From Akkermansia muciniphila (GTDB lineage: Bacteria; Verrucomicrobiota; Verrucomicrobiia; Verrucomicrobiales; Akkermansiaceae), in contig CAMCCX010000001.1 of NCBI GenBank assembly GCA_945873305.1, positions 1 through 64,000 of the forward strand: 64,000 nt of DNA. Direction: 5' to 3'. The notes under the pieces are model-generated. The model made no database searches, had not been told where the DNA came from, and saw only the letters and a program-made list of their open reading frames with translations. How positions within the stretch are numbered: the first letter of the stretch is position 1; the number at the start of each line of letters is the position of its first letter. This document shows, piece after piece, positions 1 through 8,684 of this stretch. The translations under genes were made by a program, and so were the position numbers.

Positions 1-208
1 TGCTGCGCCTTGCGCTCCAGCAGCCCAAATTCGAATCCCTCGCCAATCCATCCTTGATCCAATATCCATAATCTCCTATCAATCCGCCGCGCCCCGCACC
101 ATAGCTTAGTTTAGCCACTGAGTGGTCGGATTTTCGGGGCCGCCTCAGTTTTAGCAGAAAGTCCGGCAATGGATGGCTGGAGGCCGCCACCGCCGTCTCC
201 ATGAGGGC

Positions 209-312
209 TGCGGGTGGGTTCCGGGCGATCCATGCCGCAGCAGGCTGCGAGCATCAAGGCGGCAGCAGGCTGCACGCCGTCCAGGGCCTGCGGCGGATTT
301 GCCCGCTGCTTT
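209..312. repeat. REP-like dispersed repeat, copy 1 (two GCAGC-AG-GCTGC hairpin modules)
   Basis: tgcgggtgggttccgggcg.tccatgccgcagcaggctgc...acgccgtccagggcctgcggcggatttgcccgctgcttt is shared with 1073-1151; copy 1 carries an extra 25-nt unit gagcatcaaggcggcagcaggctgc. Confidence 0.85.
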
Positions 313-379
313 CAGTGACGCTCGATTGAAGGGGGCCGTCGCTCACGGATTAACATCGAAAAACTTGAAGTCCTGAGAC

Positions 380-733
380 TCAGCCGTTGGAGCGGATCAA
401 TTTCTGAATCTCATCATGGTTGCCGATGAAGAAGAAAACCAGTTCCGGCGGTGTCGCGATGAAGACGAAGGCCAGCCTGTCATCCAGGCCGGCCCGGCAC
501 TCGAAGATCGTTTGGGTGAGACGGCGGATGCCGATGCCTGAATGCACATGAGGTCGCCCCCAACTCGTAAGAACCCGGTTGATCGCATCGCCGATTTCCT
601 GACGCTCGGACTTCGACTTGGAGCGGATTTTCTCCAGCAGGTCCTCACTGACCCTTGCCTTCAAGGAGGGCTTCGATACCTCCGGTGAAGTCGAGGAGCT
701 TGCCTTCTTTGCGGGCTTTTTCGATTTGGCCAT
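380..733 (-). CDS. RelE-like toxin, overlapping the 3' end of its putative antitoxin
   Basis: MAKSKKPAKK...INRVLTSWGRPHVHSGIGIRRLTQTIFECRAGLDDRLAFVFIATPPELVFFFIGNHDEIQKLI; small cytotoxic-type protein directly downstream of a Phd-like ORF. Confidence 0.6.
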   Translation of the reverse strand: MAKSKKPAKKASSSTSPEVSKPSLKARVSEDLLEKIRSKSKSERQEIGDAINRVLTSWGRPHVHSGIGIRRLTQTIFECRAGLDDRLAFVFIATPPELVFFFIGNHDEIQKLIRSNG

Positions 734-938
734 GAGTGCGTTGTTCGAATTGATGCAATTCCGCCGCTGTCGCACCGTACTCGCGCAGCGCGTAATCCGT
801 GGATTCCACGGTGACAGGACGGAGCGCAACGATCTTGCCATCGACCACGATGCCGATGTCGTCACCCTTGAGCGCCCGGCGCAGCAGCTCGGAGAGATTG
901 CCACGGGCGGCAGTTGGCGTGAGGGTAAGCATGCTCAT
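645..938 (-). CDS. Phd/YefM-like antitoxin
   Basis: MSMLTLTPTAARGNLSELLRRALKGDDIGIVVDGKIVALRPV; ATG at 938. Confidence 0.6.
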   Translation of the reverse strand: MSMLTLTPTAARGNLSELLRRALKGDDIGIVVDGKIVALRPVTVESTDYALREYGATAAELHQFEQRTHGQIEKARKEGKLLDFTGGIEALLEGKGQ

Positions 939-1072
939 GCCTGCAAAGTGGCGCATTTCCGTCGCAGATGCGAGCGGCATTTCAAAATCTTCCTGCACGC
1001 CCTCTCCGTGGCCGACGACGCCTCCGACACCGGAGATGGACGTCACCCATTCGTCGCCGTCTCGATCAGGGG

Positions 1073-1151
1073 TGCGGGTGGGTTCCGGGCGCTCCATGCC
1101 GCAGCAGGCTGCACGCCGTCCAGGGCCTGCGGCGGATTTGCCCGCTGCTTT
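1073..1151. repeat. REP-like dispersed repeat, copy 2 (one hairpin module)
   Basis: Near-identical to 209-312 except for lack of the 25-nt second hairpin unit. Confidence 0.85.
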
Positions 1152-1213
1152 GGGTGACACCTGCTTGAAAATCCTCGTTTGACAGCGCGTTGCAAACGCA
1201 ACACTTTGGGATC

Positions 1214-1471
1214 ATGAAAACCGCCGCCGTTCACAGTCGAATCCAGCCTGAGATCAAGGAGAAGGCTGAAAGGATTCTGCATCGCCTGGGCTTGAGTCCG
1301 ACCGAGGCGATCCGGATGTTCTACACCCAGATCACTTTGAAAAACGGCCTGCCTTTCGATGTGGTCATCCCCAACGAGGAGACGGTCAAGGCCTTGGAGG
1401 ACTCAAGGGCGGGAAAGAATCTGGAGAAGTTTGATTCCGTTGAAGAACTTTTTGAGAGCTGGAATGCATGA
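1214..1471 (+). CDS. RelB/DinJ family antitoxin
   Basis: MKTAAVHSRIQPEIKEKAERILHRLGLSPTEAIRMFYTQITLKNGLPFDV is typical DinJ/RelB ribbon-helix-helix. Confidence 0.85.
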   Translation: MKTAAVHSRIQPEIKEKAERILHRLGLSPTEAIRMFYTQITLKNGLPFDVVIPNEETVKALEDSRAGKNLEKFDSVEELFESWNA

Positions 1472-1737
1472 AGTCCATTTTTCAAACCCGCCAATTCAAG
1501 AAAGACTTCAAAAAACTGAGGAAGAGAGGGAAGGATATCGAGAAGCTCAAGGGCGTGGTGAGAGCCTTGGCGGCAGGTGAACCACTGGAAGAGCGACATC
1601 GGGATCAACCGCTGATTGGTAACTGGTCAGGCTTTCGTGACTGCCATGTCGAGCCGGACTGGATCTTGATTTACCGGGTGGAGGACGGGTGCCTTTACCT
1701 TGAACGAACGGGCAGCCACAGCGATCTCTTCAGATAG
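1468..1737 (+). CDS. YafQ family mRNA interferase toxin
   Basis: MKSIFQTRQFKKDFKKLRKRGKD...RDCHVEPDWILIYRVEDGCLYLERTGSHSDLF; ATGA overlap with the antitoxin. Confidence 0.9.
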   Translation: MKSIFQTRQFKKDFKKLRKRGKDIEKLKGVVRALAAGEPLEERHRDQPLIGNWSGFRDCHVEPDWILIYRVEDGCLYLERTGSHSDLFR

Positions 1738-1755
1738 AAAAACATCCGATTACCC

Positions 1756-3006
1756 ATGGCCACACCCGACACCACCGCCGCCTCCGCACCTTGGGATACC
1801 AAGCGCGGCCCGAACGGGCAGCACCTTGTCCGCCGCTCGCTGCCGTGGCTCGGCGGGATTTTCCTGCTGTCGCTGATCGCCTGGGGACTCTGGCCGAAGC
1901 CGGTCGTCATCGAGACCGGCGCTGTGGTGCGCGGGCCGCTGACGGTGCGGGTTTCCGAGGAGGGCAAAACCCGTGTTAGGAATCGTTACGTGGTGGCCGC
2001 GCCCGTCGCCGGGAAAATGCGGCGGGTTCCGCTCAAGCCGGGTGACGAGGTGAAAGCGGGCGAAACCCTGCTCACCGCCATCGAGCCGGTGGCCTCGCCG
2101 CTGCTCGATCCCCGCGCCCGCGCGCAGGCGGAAGCGATGGTCTCGATGCACGAGGCGTCCCGCAAGCAGGCCGCCGAATCGCTGGCGGCGAAACGCACCG
2201 CCTTGCAAGTCGCGGAAGCCGAGCGCGAACGCATCCGCTCGGTCACCCGTGCGGGAACCGTTTCGGATTCCGACCGCGACCGCGCGGAAGGCGACGCCGC
2301 GATGCGGGCCGCCGAGGTCCGCGCGGCGGAGTTTTCGCTGCAAGTCATCGACTACGAACTCGCCCAGGCGCGTGCGGCGTTAGAGCGGCCGGATCCGGTC
2401 ACCGCCGGCAATCTGGTGGAGGTGAAATCGCCCGTTTCCGGCCGCGTTCTCAAGGTGATGCAGGAGAGCGAAATGGTGGTGACGCCCGGCACGCAGATCT
2501 TGGAAATCGGGGATCCCGCGGATATCGAAATCGAGGCGGAAATTCTCTCCCGCGACGCCGTGGCGATCCGTCCCGGCGATGCCGTGGAGGTCGAACAATG
2601 GGGCGGCGAAAATCCGCTCAAAGGCTGCGTCCGCCGCATCGAACCCGCCGCGTTCACCAAGATTTCCGCGCTCGGCGTGGAGGAGCAGCGGGTCATCGTG
2701 CTCAGTGATCTGTTGGATATTCCGGAAGCGGCGAGGGCGCTGGGAGATCGGTTCCGTGTCGAGGTCCGGGTGGCAGTGTGGCATGCGGACGACGTGCTCA
2801 TCGTCCCGGCGGGAGCGCTGTTCCGGGAGGGAAACGCGTGGAAAACCTACGTTTTCCGCAATGGCGAAGCCAAGCTCACCGCGGTCGATGCCGGCCACAC
2901 GGACGGTCGCCTGACCGAAATCATTTCCGGCCTGCAAGCCGGGGACGAGGTGCTGCTCCACCCGCCGGACACGGTGACGGACGGCACGTCGGTGAGGAAA
3001 CGATAG
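1756..3006 (+). CDS. HlyD/RND efflux periplasmic adaptor subunit
   Basis: N-terminal TM, coiled coil, lipoyl-like halves (VVAAPVAGKMRRVPLKPGDEV; VKSPVSGRVLKV). Confidence 0.8.
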   Translation: MATPDTTAASAPWDTKRGPNGQHLVRRSLPWLGGIFLLSLIAWGLWPKPVVIETGAVVRGPLTVRVSEEGKTRVRNRYVVAAPVAGKMRRVPLKPGDEVKAGETLLTAIEPVASPLLDPRARAQAEAMVSMHEASRKQAAESLAAKRTALQVAEAERERIRSVTRAGTVSDSDRDRAEGDAAMRAAEVRAAEFSLQVIDYELAQARAALERPDPVTAGNLVEVKSPVSGRVLKVMQESEMVVTPGTQILEIGDPADIEIEAEILSRDAVAIRPGDAVEVEQWGGENPLKGCVRRIEPAAFTKISALGVEEQRVIVLSDLLDIPEAARALGDRFRVEVRVAVWHADDVLIVPAGALFREGNAWKTYVFRNGEAKLTAVDAGHTDGRLTEIISGLQAGDEVLLHPPDTVTDGTSVRKR

Positions 3007-3088
3007 CGGCCACTTGAAACAAAGGGCGTTTTTGGAACGGCGATCAAGTTGACGCCCTCGGAGGCGCGGCTTAGGGTGCGGCTCTTCC

Positions 3089-3832
3089 ATGAAAAAACGC
3101 AGTTTTCTCACCACCCTCCGCCCCGGCGGCATTCTCCGCTGGTCCACCGCTTGTATTCTCGCAGGCACTCTCAGCAGTTGTGATCGCGGCGTGAACCACG
3201 TGATGAGCGAGCAGGACGAGGCGGTCGCCGAAACGCAGTCGCAGATCGAGAAGCTGGACACGGAAAAATCCAAGCTCATCAACGGCGAGGTTTCCCATAA
3301 TTTCCACATCCCGCGAGTCGGCTACTATCATGCCAGCGCGCAGAACTTCTATGAACATCCCTACGGCTTTGCCAAAGACGGCCGTTATTTCATCAACGGT
3401 GTCTGGCAGGATGAGAACGTCCCGGAATCGGTCACCGCGAGCCGGCCGGCGCCCGAGGCCTTGAAAAAGGTCGAGGGCGCGTTGGAAGCGGAACAGAAAA
3501 CCGCCTCTCACTCATCCAGCCAGCCCCACGGAGGCGGCGGCTTCGGCATGGGGAACGCGTTGATGATGTATTGGCTGCTAGCCGGCAACCGCGGCATGTT
3601 CTCGCCCGGAAACGGATTCCGCCAGGCGAGCGGGCAGGCCGGAAACTGGCAGCGCGGAGTGGATGACCAGCGCGGCGCGGTGAGTCGCTACGCCGCCGCC
3701 AATCCCGGCTATCAGCGGATGGCCGAGCAGAGCCGCGCCACCGGAGTGCCCGTGAAAGCCGGCCAATCCGTGCGCGGCGGTTTCGGATCATCCTCGTCGC
3801 GAACCAGCGGCCGCTCCTCCTTCGGAAGCTGA
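3089..3832 (+). CDS. DUF1190/YgiB-like lipoprotein
   Basis: Lipobox LSSC; low-complexity GGGGFGMG and S-rich C-terminus; directly upstream of a YgiC-type ATP-grasp gene as in ygiB-ygiC. Confidence 0.55.
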   Translation: MKKRSFLTTLRPGGILRWSTACILAGTLSSCDRGVNHVMSEQDEAVAETQSQIEKLDTEKSKLINGEVSHNFHIPRVGYYHASAQNFYEHPYGFAKDGRYFINGVWQDENVPESVTASRPAPEALKKVEGALEAEQKTASHSSSQPHGGGGFGMGNALMMYWLLAGNRGMFSPGNGFRQASGQAGNWQRGVDDQRGAVSRYAAANPGYQRMAEQSRATGVPVKAGQSVRGGFGSSSSRTSGRSSFGS

Positions 3833-3842
3833 TTTCCAGCCG

Positions 3843-4988
3843 ATGAAATCCAACATTCGTCTCGAAGCGAACGCCCCGCGCGCGGATTGGAAACAACGCG
3901 TCGAGGAGTCCGGCTTGATCTGGCACGGCGCGGGCGGCGAGTCTTACTGGACCGAGGACGAGCATCTCGTGCTCACCCTGAAAGCGGCGGAAACCCTGGA
4001 GGACGCCGCCAGCGAACTGCACGCGCTTTGCCTGGAAGCCTGCGAGCAAATCGTCAAACGAGGCTGGTGGGACCGCCTTGCCATTCCGGACGCGGCTGCA
4101 GGTCTGGTGCAGACGTCGTGGATGGCTGCGGATTTCTCGCTCTACGGCCGCTTCGACCTCGCCTGGGATGGCGCGGGCCAGCCGAAACTCCTCGAATACA
4201 ATGCCGACACGCCGACCTCGCTGCTAGAAGCGGCGGTCATCCAGTGGCAATGGCTGGAAGCGGTTTTCCCGGAAGGCGACCAGCTCAATTCCATCCACGA
4301 GGCGCTGGTGGAGCGTTGGAAATCGATCCCGGAAGCCACGGTGCATTTCGCCTGCGCGTGGGAAAATCTCGAAGACCGCCAGACCATCGCCTACCTCGCG
4401 GAGACGGCCGAGCAGGCGGGGAAATCCGTCGAGCTGATGGACATGTCGGAGATCGGATTCGCCGAAGGCGGCTATTTCACCGGTCCTAACGAGCAACCTG
4501 TCGAGAAGGTCTTCAAGCTCTATCCGTGGGAGTGGATGATCGAGGAACCGTTCTTCGCCGAGATCGGCCAGGAGCGGTCCCGCTTCATCGAGCCGGCGTG
4601 GAAGATGATGCTTTCGAACAAGGGTTTGCTACCGATTTTATGGGAGCTTAATCCCGGGCACCCGCTGCTGCTGCCGGCCTATCTATCAAGGGAAGCTCTT
4701 TGTTCACAGGGTGTTTCGCACTGGGTGGAAAAGCCGTTCTTCGGCCGCGAAGGCGCGGGCGTTTCCCTGATGGACCGGGGAAATCCGCTCGCCACCGGAG
4801 CTCCCGGTCACCAGGGCGAACCGGCCGCCTATCAGAAGGCCGCGAATCTGTTTTCCGCCAAACAACAGCATTTCGTCTGGGGCTTGTGGATGATCGGCGA
4901 CGAGTGCCGCGGCCTTTCCGCGCGCGGCGACCGCTCGCCGATCACGGGCAATCTCAGCCGCTTTTTCCCGCACCGGATCGAGGGCTGA
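3843..4988 (+). CDS. Glutathionylspermidine synthase-like ATP-grasp protein (YgiC/YjfC family)
   Basis: LLEYNADTPTSLLEAAVIQWQWLE...KPFFGREGAGVSL. Confidence 0.85.
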   Translation: MKSNIRLEANAPRADWKQRVEESGLIWHGAGGESYWTEDEHLVLTLKAAETLEDAASELHALCLEACEQIVKRGWWDRLAIPDAAAGLVQTSWMAADFSLYGRFDLAWDGAGQPKLLEYNADTPTSLLEAAVIQWQWLEAVFPEGDQLNSIHEALVERWKSIPEATVHFACAWENLEDRQTIAYLAETAEQAGKSVELMDMSEIGFAEGGYFTGPNEQPVEKVFKLYPWEWMIEEPFFAEIGQERSRFIEPAWKMMLSNKGLLPILWELNPGHPLLLPAYLSREALCSQGVSHWVEKPFFGREGAGVSLMDRGNPLATGAPGHQGEPAAYQKAANLFSAKQQHFVWGLWMIGDECRGLSARGDRSPITGNLSRFFPHRIEG

Positions 4989-4992
4989 TCGA

Positions 4993-5841
4993 TCACGTCT
5001 TGAAATCGCGGGTCTGGAACGAGAGCCAGCCGAGGGTGAACAAGGTGACGTTGAGCCCGAACAGGAACGCGTAGGATTCGATGATTTTCGGCCACGAGAG
5101 CTGCTGCTCCATCATGAAGACCCAGGCGCTCATCCGCCAGGTGATGAAGTAGCTTTCGTAGGGTTTGAAGAACGGGAAACCCTGCAGGATCATGTCCACA
5201 AACAGAATCGTCAGCGTGATGATGGTGGCGGCGGCGGGTTTGATTTTGAAACAGGAAAACATGAACGCGATCGATGATAGAGTGATCATGCTCACACCGA
5301 TCCCGGCGGCGGACAGGGCGAGCCGGCCCGCGCCTTGCCACCAGTCCGGGTAGGCGGCGAAGACTTTCATTTTCGGCTCCATCACGAACAAGCCGCCTTC
5401 CCAGCCGACGGCGGCGACTGCCATGGCGTAACCTGAGATGCCCACAAAAAAGACGAACGAAAACGTGTAGAGCGAGACGGCGGTGTATTTCACCAACAGC
5501 AGGCGCAGGCGGCTGATGGGTCGGGCGAAGACGAGCCGCAGGTTCCCGTCCTCGTTTTCCTTGGCCACGATGTCGCCGGCGACCAGCGCGAAATAGATCG
5601 ATCCTAGCAGGAACATGCTCAGCAGCATGATGGTGAAGGTGATGGTCAGCGAGCTGTAGTAGGTGCCGAATTCCAAGCCGTTGCGCTCCAGCATGCCGTG
5701 CATGTAGTTCTGGCTGCGGGGCAGCTTGTAAACAAACAAAATGACGGCCTCCATGATGAGGAAGGCGCCGTAGCCCATCCAGGTGCGGGGCCGGGCGAAG
5801 AGCTTGCGGAGCTCGCCGCGGAGTTGTTGGAGGAAGAGCAT
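4993..5841 (-). CDS. ABC-2 type transporter permease
   Basis: Multi-TM protein; KENEDGNLRLVFARPISRLRLLLVKY. Confidence 0.75.
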   Translation of the reverse strand: MLFLQQLRGELRKLFARPRTWMGYGAFLIMEAVILFVYKLPRSQNYMHGMLERNGLEFGTYYSSLTITFTIMLLSMFLLGSIYFALVAGDIVAKENEDGNLRLVFARPISRLRLLLVKYTAVSLYTFSFVFFVGISGYAMAVAAVGWEGGLFVMEPKMKVFAAYPDWWQGAGRLALSAAGIGVSMITLSSIAFMFSCFKIKPAAATIITLTILFVDMILQGFPFFKPYESYFITWRMSAWVFMMEQQLSWPKIIESYAFLFGLNVTLFTLGWLSFQTRDFKT

Positions 5842-5906
5842 GTCGGTTTCAGTAGATTCCCGCCCTTACGCCGGGAATTCACATGCGCTCACTTTTTGTC
5901 TGAAAT

Positions 5907-6161
5907 TCATGACCCTGCCGGGTATTGTTGGAAATGATCGGCAAGAGCCATTTTGATGAGTGATTGATAGGGCACGTCGCGCTTGTTCGCCTCGATCTTG
6001 ATGGTTTCGAGGAGGGTGGCTGGCATGCGCAGGGAAATCGTCTCGGTGGAGAGTTTCAAATTTGGCAGCGCGACGCGTGCGGCCTGGGAGAGGTCGAGAT
6101 GGTCGGTGCTGTCGGCGGGTTCCGTGGGAACCTGAAGGGCGGTGGTTTTTCTAGTAGCCAT
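5907..6161 (-). CDS. BrnA/CopG-like antitoxin
   Basis: ISLRMPATLLETIKIEANKRDVPYQSLIKMALADHF RHH segment; overlaps brnT-like ORF by 11 nt. Confidence 0.75.
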   Translation of the reverse strand: MATRKTTALQVPTEPADSTDHLDLSQAARVALPNLKLSTETISLRMPATLLETIKIEANKRDVPYQSLIKMALADHFQQYPAGS

Positions 6162-6444
6162 AGGATTTCCTTTCGCGGGAGTTCATGGGGCGGGCGGAGA
6201 TGATGCGGATGAGCGGGTGACGGATGGTGAAGGTGATGCTGAGCGGGCGGTGGTGGCTGGAGGTGGCGAAGGCGTGCCAGCGGGATTCGGCGGGAGTGGA
6301 GTGTTTCGGGTCTTCAAGGATGCGGAGGTCAGTGGCGAGAAAGACCGATTCGGCCTCCGGACATCCGACTCCGTGCTTGTCGTGGTTTTTCGTGGCGTTC
6401 GCCCCGTCCCACTGAAATCCGGTGATGGCGGTCCAATCGATCAT
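6151..6444 (-). CDS. BrnT family toxin
   Basis: FQWDGANATKNHDKHGVGCPEAESVF...RIISARPMNSRERKSYGY is characteristic of BrnT. Confidence 0.85.
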   Translation of the reverse strand: MIDWTAITGFQWDGANATKNHDKHGVGCPEAESVFLATDLRILEDPKHSTPAESRWHAFATSSHHRPLSITFTIRHPLIRIISARPMNSRERKSYGY

Positions 6445-6507
6445 TCCCGCACGGTTGTATATGCCAAAAACATACGGCAGTCAAGGTCTCGGTGCTTTTG
6501 GGGCCTG

Positions 6508-7404
6508 TCAATTTGGACTTCCCGCGCCGTTGTGGATTTCCATGTAGAGGTCTTCGAGCGAGCGGCGGACCGGCGAGAAGGCGCGGACGCGGACGCCGGC
6601 GCGGACGAGGGATTCCACCAGCACGGAGGGATCGGCGGCGTGTGGCAGGCTGATCCGGCCGGCGGAGAGGATTTCGCCACCCGCGCTGTGGACGATGCCG
6701 CAGGCGATGCCCCACGGCTCGAGATCGACCTCGAAGACGGGCGCGTCGTCCTGCAAGCCGCCGACGCTGCCTTCGAAGACGCGTTTGCCTTCGCGGAGGA
6801 TGGCGACCCGGTCGCACATCAGTTCGACTTCGGCAAGCAGGTGGGAGTTGAACAGGACGGTCATGCCGCGCTCGTCGCGGAGCTTGAGGATGAAGTCGCG
6901 GAACCACTTGATACCTTCCGGGTCGAGGCCGTCGGTCGGCTCGTCCAATAGAAGGACTTCGGGTTCGGGGAGAAGCGCCTGGGCGAGGGCGAGGCGCTGG
7001 CGCATGCCGTGGCTGTAAGTTCTAACTTTCGAGTGGATCCGCTTGGAGAGGCCGACGCGCTCGACGACGGCGAGCGCGGCGGCGGGGTCGAAACCGGCGG
7101 AGTAGCCCATGAGGATTTTGAGATTCTCCCAGCCACTGAGGTAGTCGTAAAACGCGGGCGCTTCGAAGATCGCGCCGACTTTGCGCAGGGCTTTCGAGCG
7201 GTCCTTAAGCACGGAAACTCCGTCGATGGTGACGTCCCCGCTATCAGGCATGACCATGCCAAGGATGATGCCGAGCGAGGTGCTTTTCCCCGCGCCGTTG
7301 TGGCCGAGGAGGCCGTAGATTTCGCCGCGCTTGACGTGGAACGAGACGTCGGCGAGCGCGGGTTTCCCGCTGAATTTCTTGAAGAGTCCGTTAGCGACGA
7401 GCAT
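6508..7404 (-). CDS. ABC transporter ATP-binding protein
   Basis: Walker A GHNGAGKST, signature YSHGMRQRLALAQALL, Walker B LLLDEPTDGLDP. Confidence 0.95.
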   Translation of the reverse strand: MLVANGLFKKFSGKPALADVSFHVKRGEIYGLLGHNGAGKSTSLGIILGMVMPDSGDVTIDGVSVLKDRSKALRKVGAIFEAPAFYDYLSGWENLKILMGYSAGFDPAAALAVVERVGLSKRIHSKVRTYSHGMRQRLALAQALLPEPEVLLLDEPTDGLDPEGIKWFRDFILKLRDERGMTVLFNSHLLAEVELMCDRVAILREGKRVFEGSVGGLQDDAPVFEVDLEPWGIACGIVHSAGGEILSAGRISLPHAADPSVLVESLVRAGVRVRAFSPVRRSLEDLYMEIHNGAGSPN

Positions 7405-7417
7405 GGTTGGGAGAAGG

Positions 7418-7930
7418 TCAGTTGCCGGCGGCGAAGCGAGGTTTGCTAGAGATGCTGGAGTCAGCGTAGAGGAAATTGGTGCCGCCGGGATGCCAGGATT
7501 CCTTGTCGGTGATCAATGGAATCTTGTCGGGCCGGTCCTTGATTCCGAAGAAGGACAGCTGCGAGACATGCAGTCCATTCTGGGTGGAGTTCCACAGGTA
7601 GCTGGAGCCGGATTTCTCGAACTGCTCCTTGTCGGCCGGGCACTGGAAGGCGTCTGGCGCATCAAGATATGGCAGCAGGACGGTTTCCAAAACAGGCAGG
7701 TCTTCCGTCTTCGACGCGCGGCCGGTCGCGAGTTCGGGCATCTTGTCGTTGTGTTCCTGCACGTAAGTTTGCAGCGCGACTCCGAGCGAGCGGAGGTTGC
7801 CGAGGCAGGCGGCTTCGCGGGATTTCGCGATGAAGGAACGGGTTACCGGATAGCCGATGCCGGCGAGCGCGCCGATGATGGCGAGCACGACGAGCATCTC
7901 GGTTAGGGAAAATCCGCGGGGCTTGCTCAT
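7418..7930 (-). CDS. Type II secretion/pilin-like protein with prepilin N-methylation motif
   Basis: GFSLTEMLVVLAIIGALAGIGYPV; C-terminal Verrucomicrobia-style FLYADSSISSKPRFAAGN. Confidence 0.8.
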   Translation of the reverse strand: MSKPRGFSLTEMLVVLAIIGALAGIGYPVTRSFIAKSREAACLGNLRSLGVALQTYVQEHNDKMPELATGRASKTEDLPVLETVLLPYLDAPDAFQCPADKEQFEKSGSSYLWNSTQNGLHVSQLSFFGIKDRPDKIPLITDKESWHPGGTNFLYADSSISSKPRFAAGN

Positions 7931-8556
7931 TGGCGTGGGCCGAATTCGTTGCCGCGGAGGCCTTGCATGGTTTCGTTCATCGCTTCCATCAGCGGGGCGA
8001 GATCGAGCTTGGTGTCGGCGCTGGACTTGTCGAAATAGGCGCGCATGCCTTGCTGGCTGATTTTTTCCAGCAGGTCCGCGCCGAGCTCGTCGGTGCGCGC
8101 CATTTCTTCCTGCGTGCGCCCGCTTTGGATTTCCTTCATCCCTTGCTCGACGAATTTCTTGCGCTGCTCGGGCTTCATCGCGTCGAGCGACTCCATGAAA
8201 CGGCTCATGGATTCGACGATGGTGAGCTCGATGAAGAGGCTCTTTTCACCGGGGGCGAGCTTGCGGAAGAAATTCTCACCAGCGCGGTTTTCGCGGTTTT
8301 TCTCACGCTCTTGGAAGTCGAGACGATTGACCAATCCCGCGATGTTGCGGAGTTCCTTTTCCCGGCGTGCGGCCTCGGAGCGATCCGGCGGCGACGCATG
8401 ATCGGACCAGTCGGCGAAGCGCGCGGCGGCGACCTCTCGGTCAAGCCGCTCCGCGGTGATTTTCTTGGATCCCGCATACGCGCGGACGCCCCAGACGCCC
8501 GCCCAGACGACCAGAAGAACCAGAACCGCTTTTAGAATAACATCCCGACGTGCCAT
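7927..8556 (-). CDS. Hypothetical protein, single N-terminal TM
   Basis: Intact ORF overlapping the downstream pilin start by 4 nt. Confidence 0.6.
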   Translation of the reverse strand: MARRDVILKAVLVLLVVWAGVWGVRAYAGSKKITAERLDREVAAARFADWSDHASPPDRSEAARREKELRNIAGLVNRLDFQEREKNRENRAGENFFRKLAPGEKSLFIELTIVESMSRFMESLDAMKPEQRKKFVEQGMKEIQSGRTQEEMARTDELGADLLEKISQQGMRAYFDKSSADTKLDLAPLMEAMNETMQGLRGNEFGPRQ

Positions 8557-8635
8557 ATCTGCCGGATCCTAGGCCAAGACGGATTGCGCGCAAGGGGGCA
8601 ATGGAGCGCGTTCATTTTTGAACGCTGTTTGCCTT

Positions 8636-8684
8636 GGACATCCTGTCCGATGCAGATAGCCGCCAGGATGGCGGCGCTCCTAAA
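8636..8684. repeat. Tandem hairpin pair at the helicase stop codon
   Basis: ttggaca-tcc-tgtccga and gccgcca-gga-tggcggc stems, then gctcctaaat (contains the TAG stop). Confidence 0.6.

Noticed and set aside
1-60. Possible tRNA 3' end (aaattcgaatccctcgcca)
   Set aside because: No supporting T-stem pairing or acceptor/anticodon arms could be folded from the available sequence.
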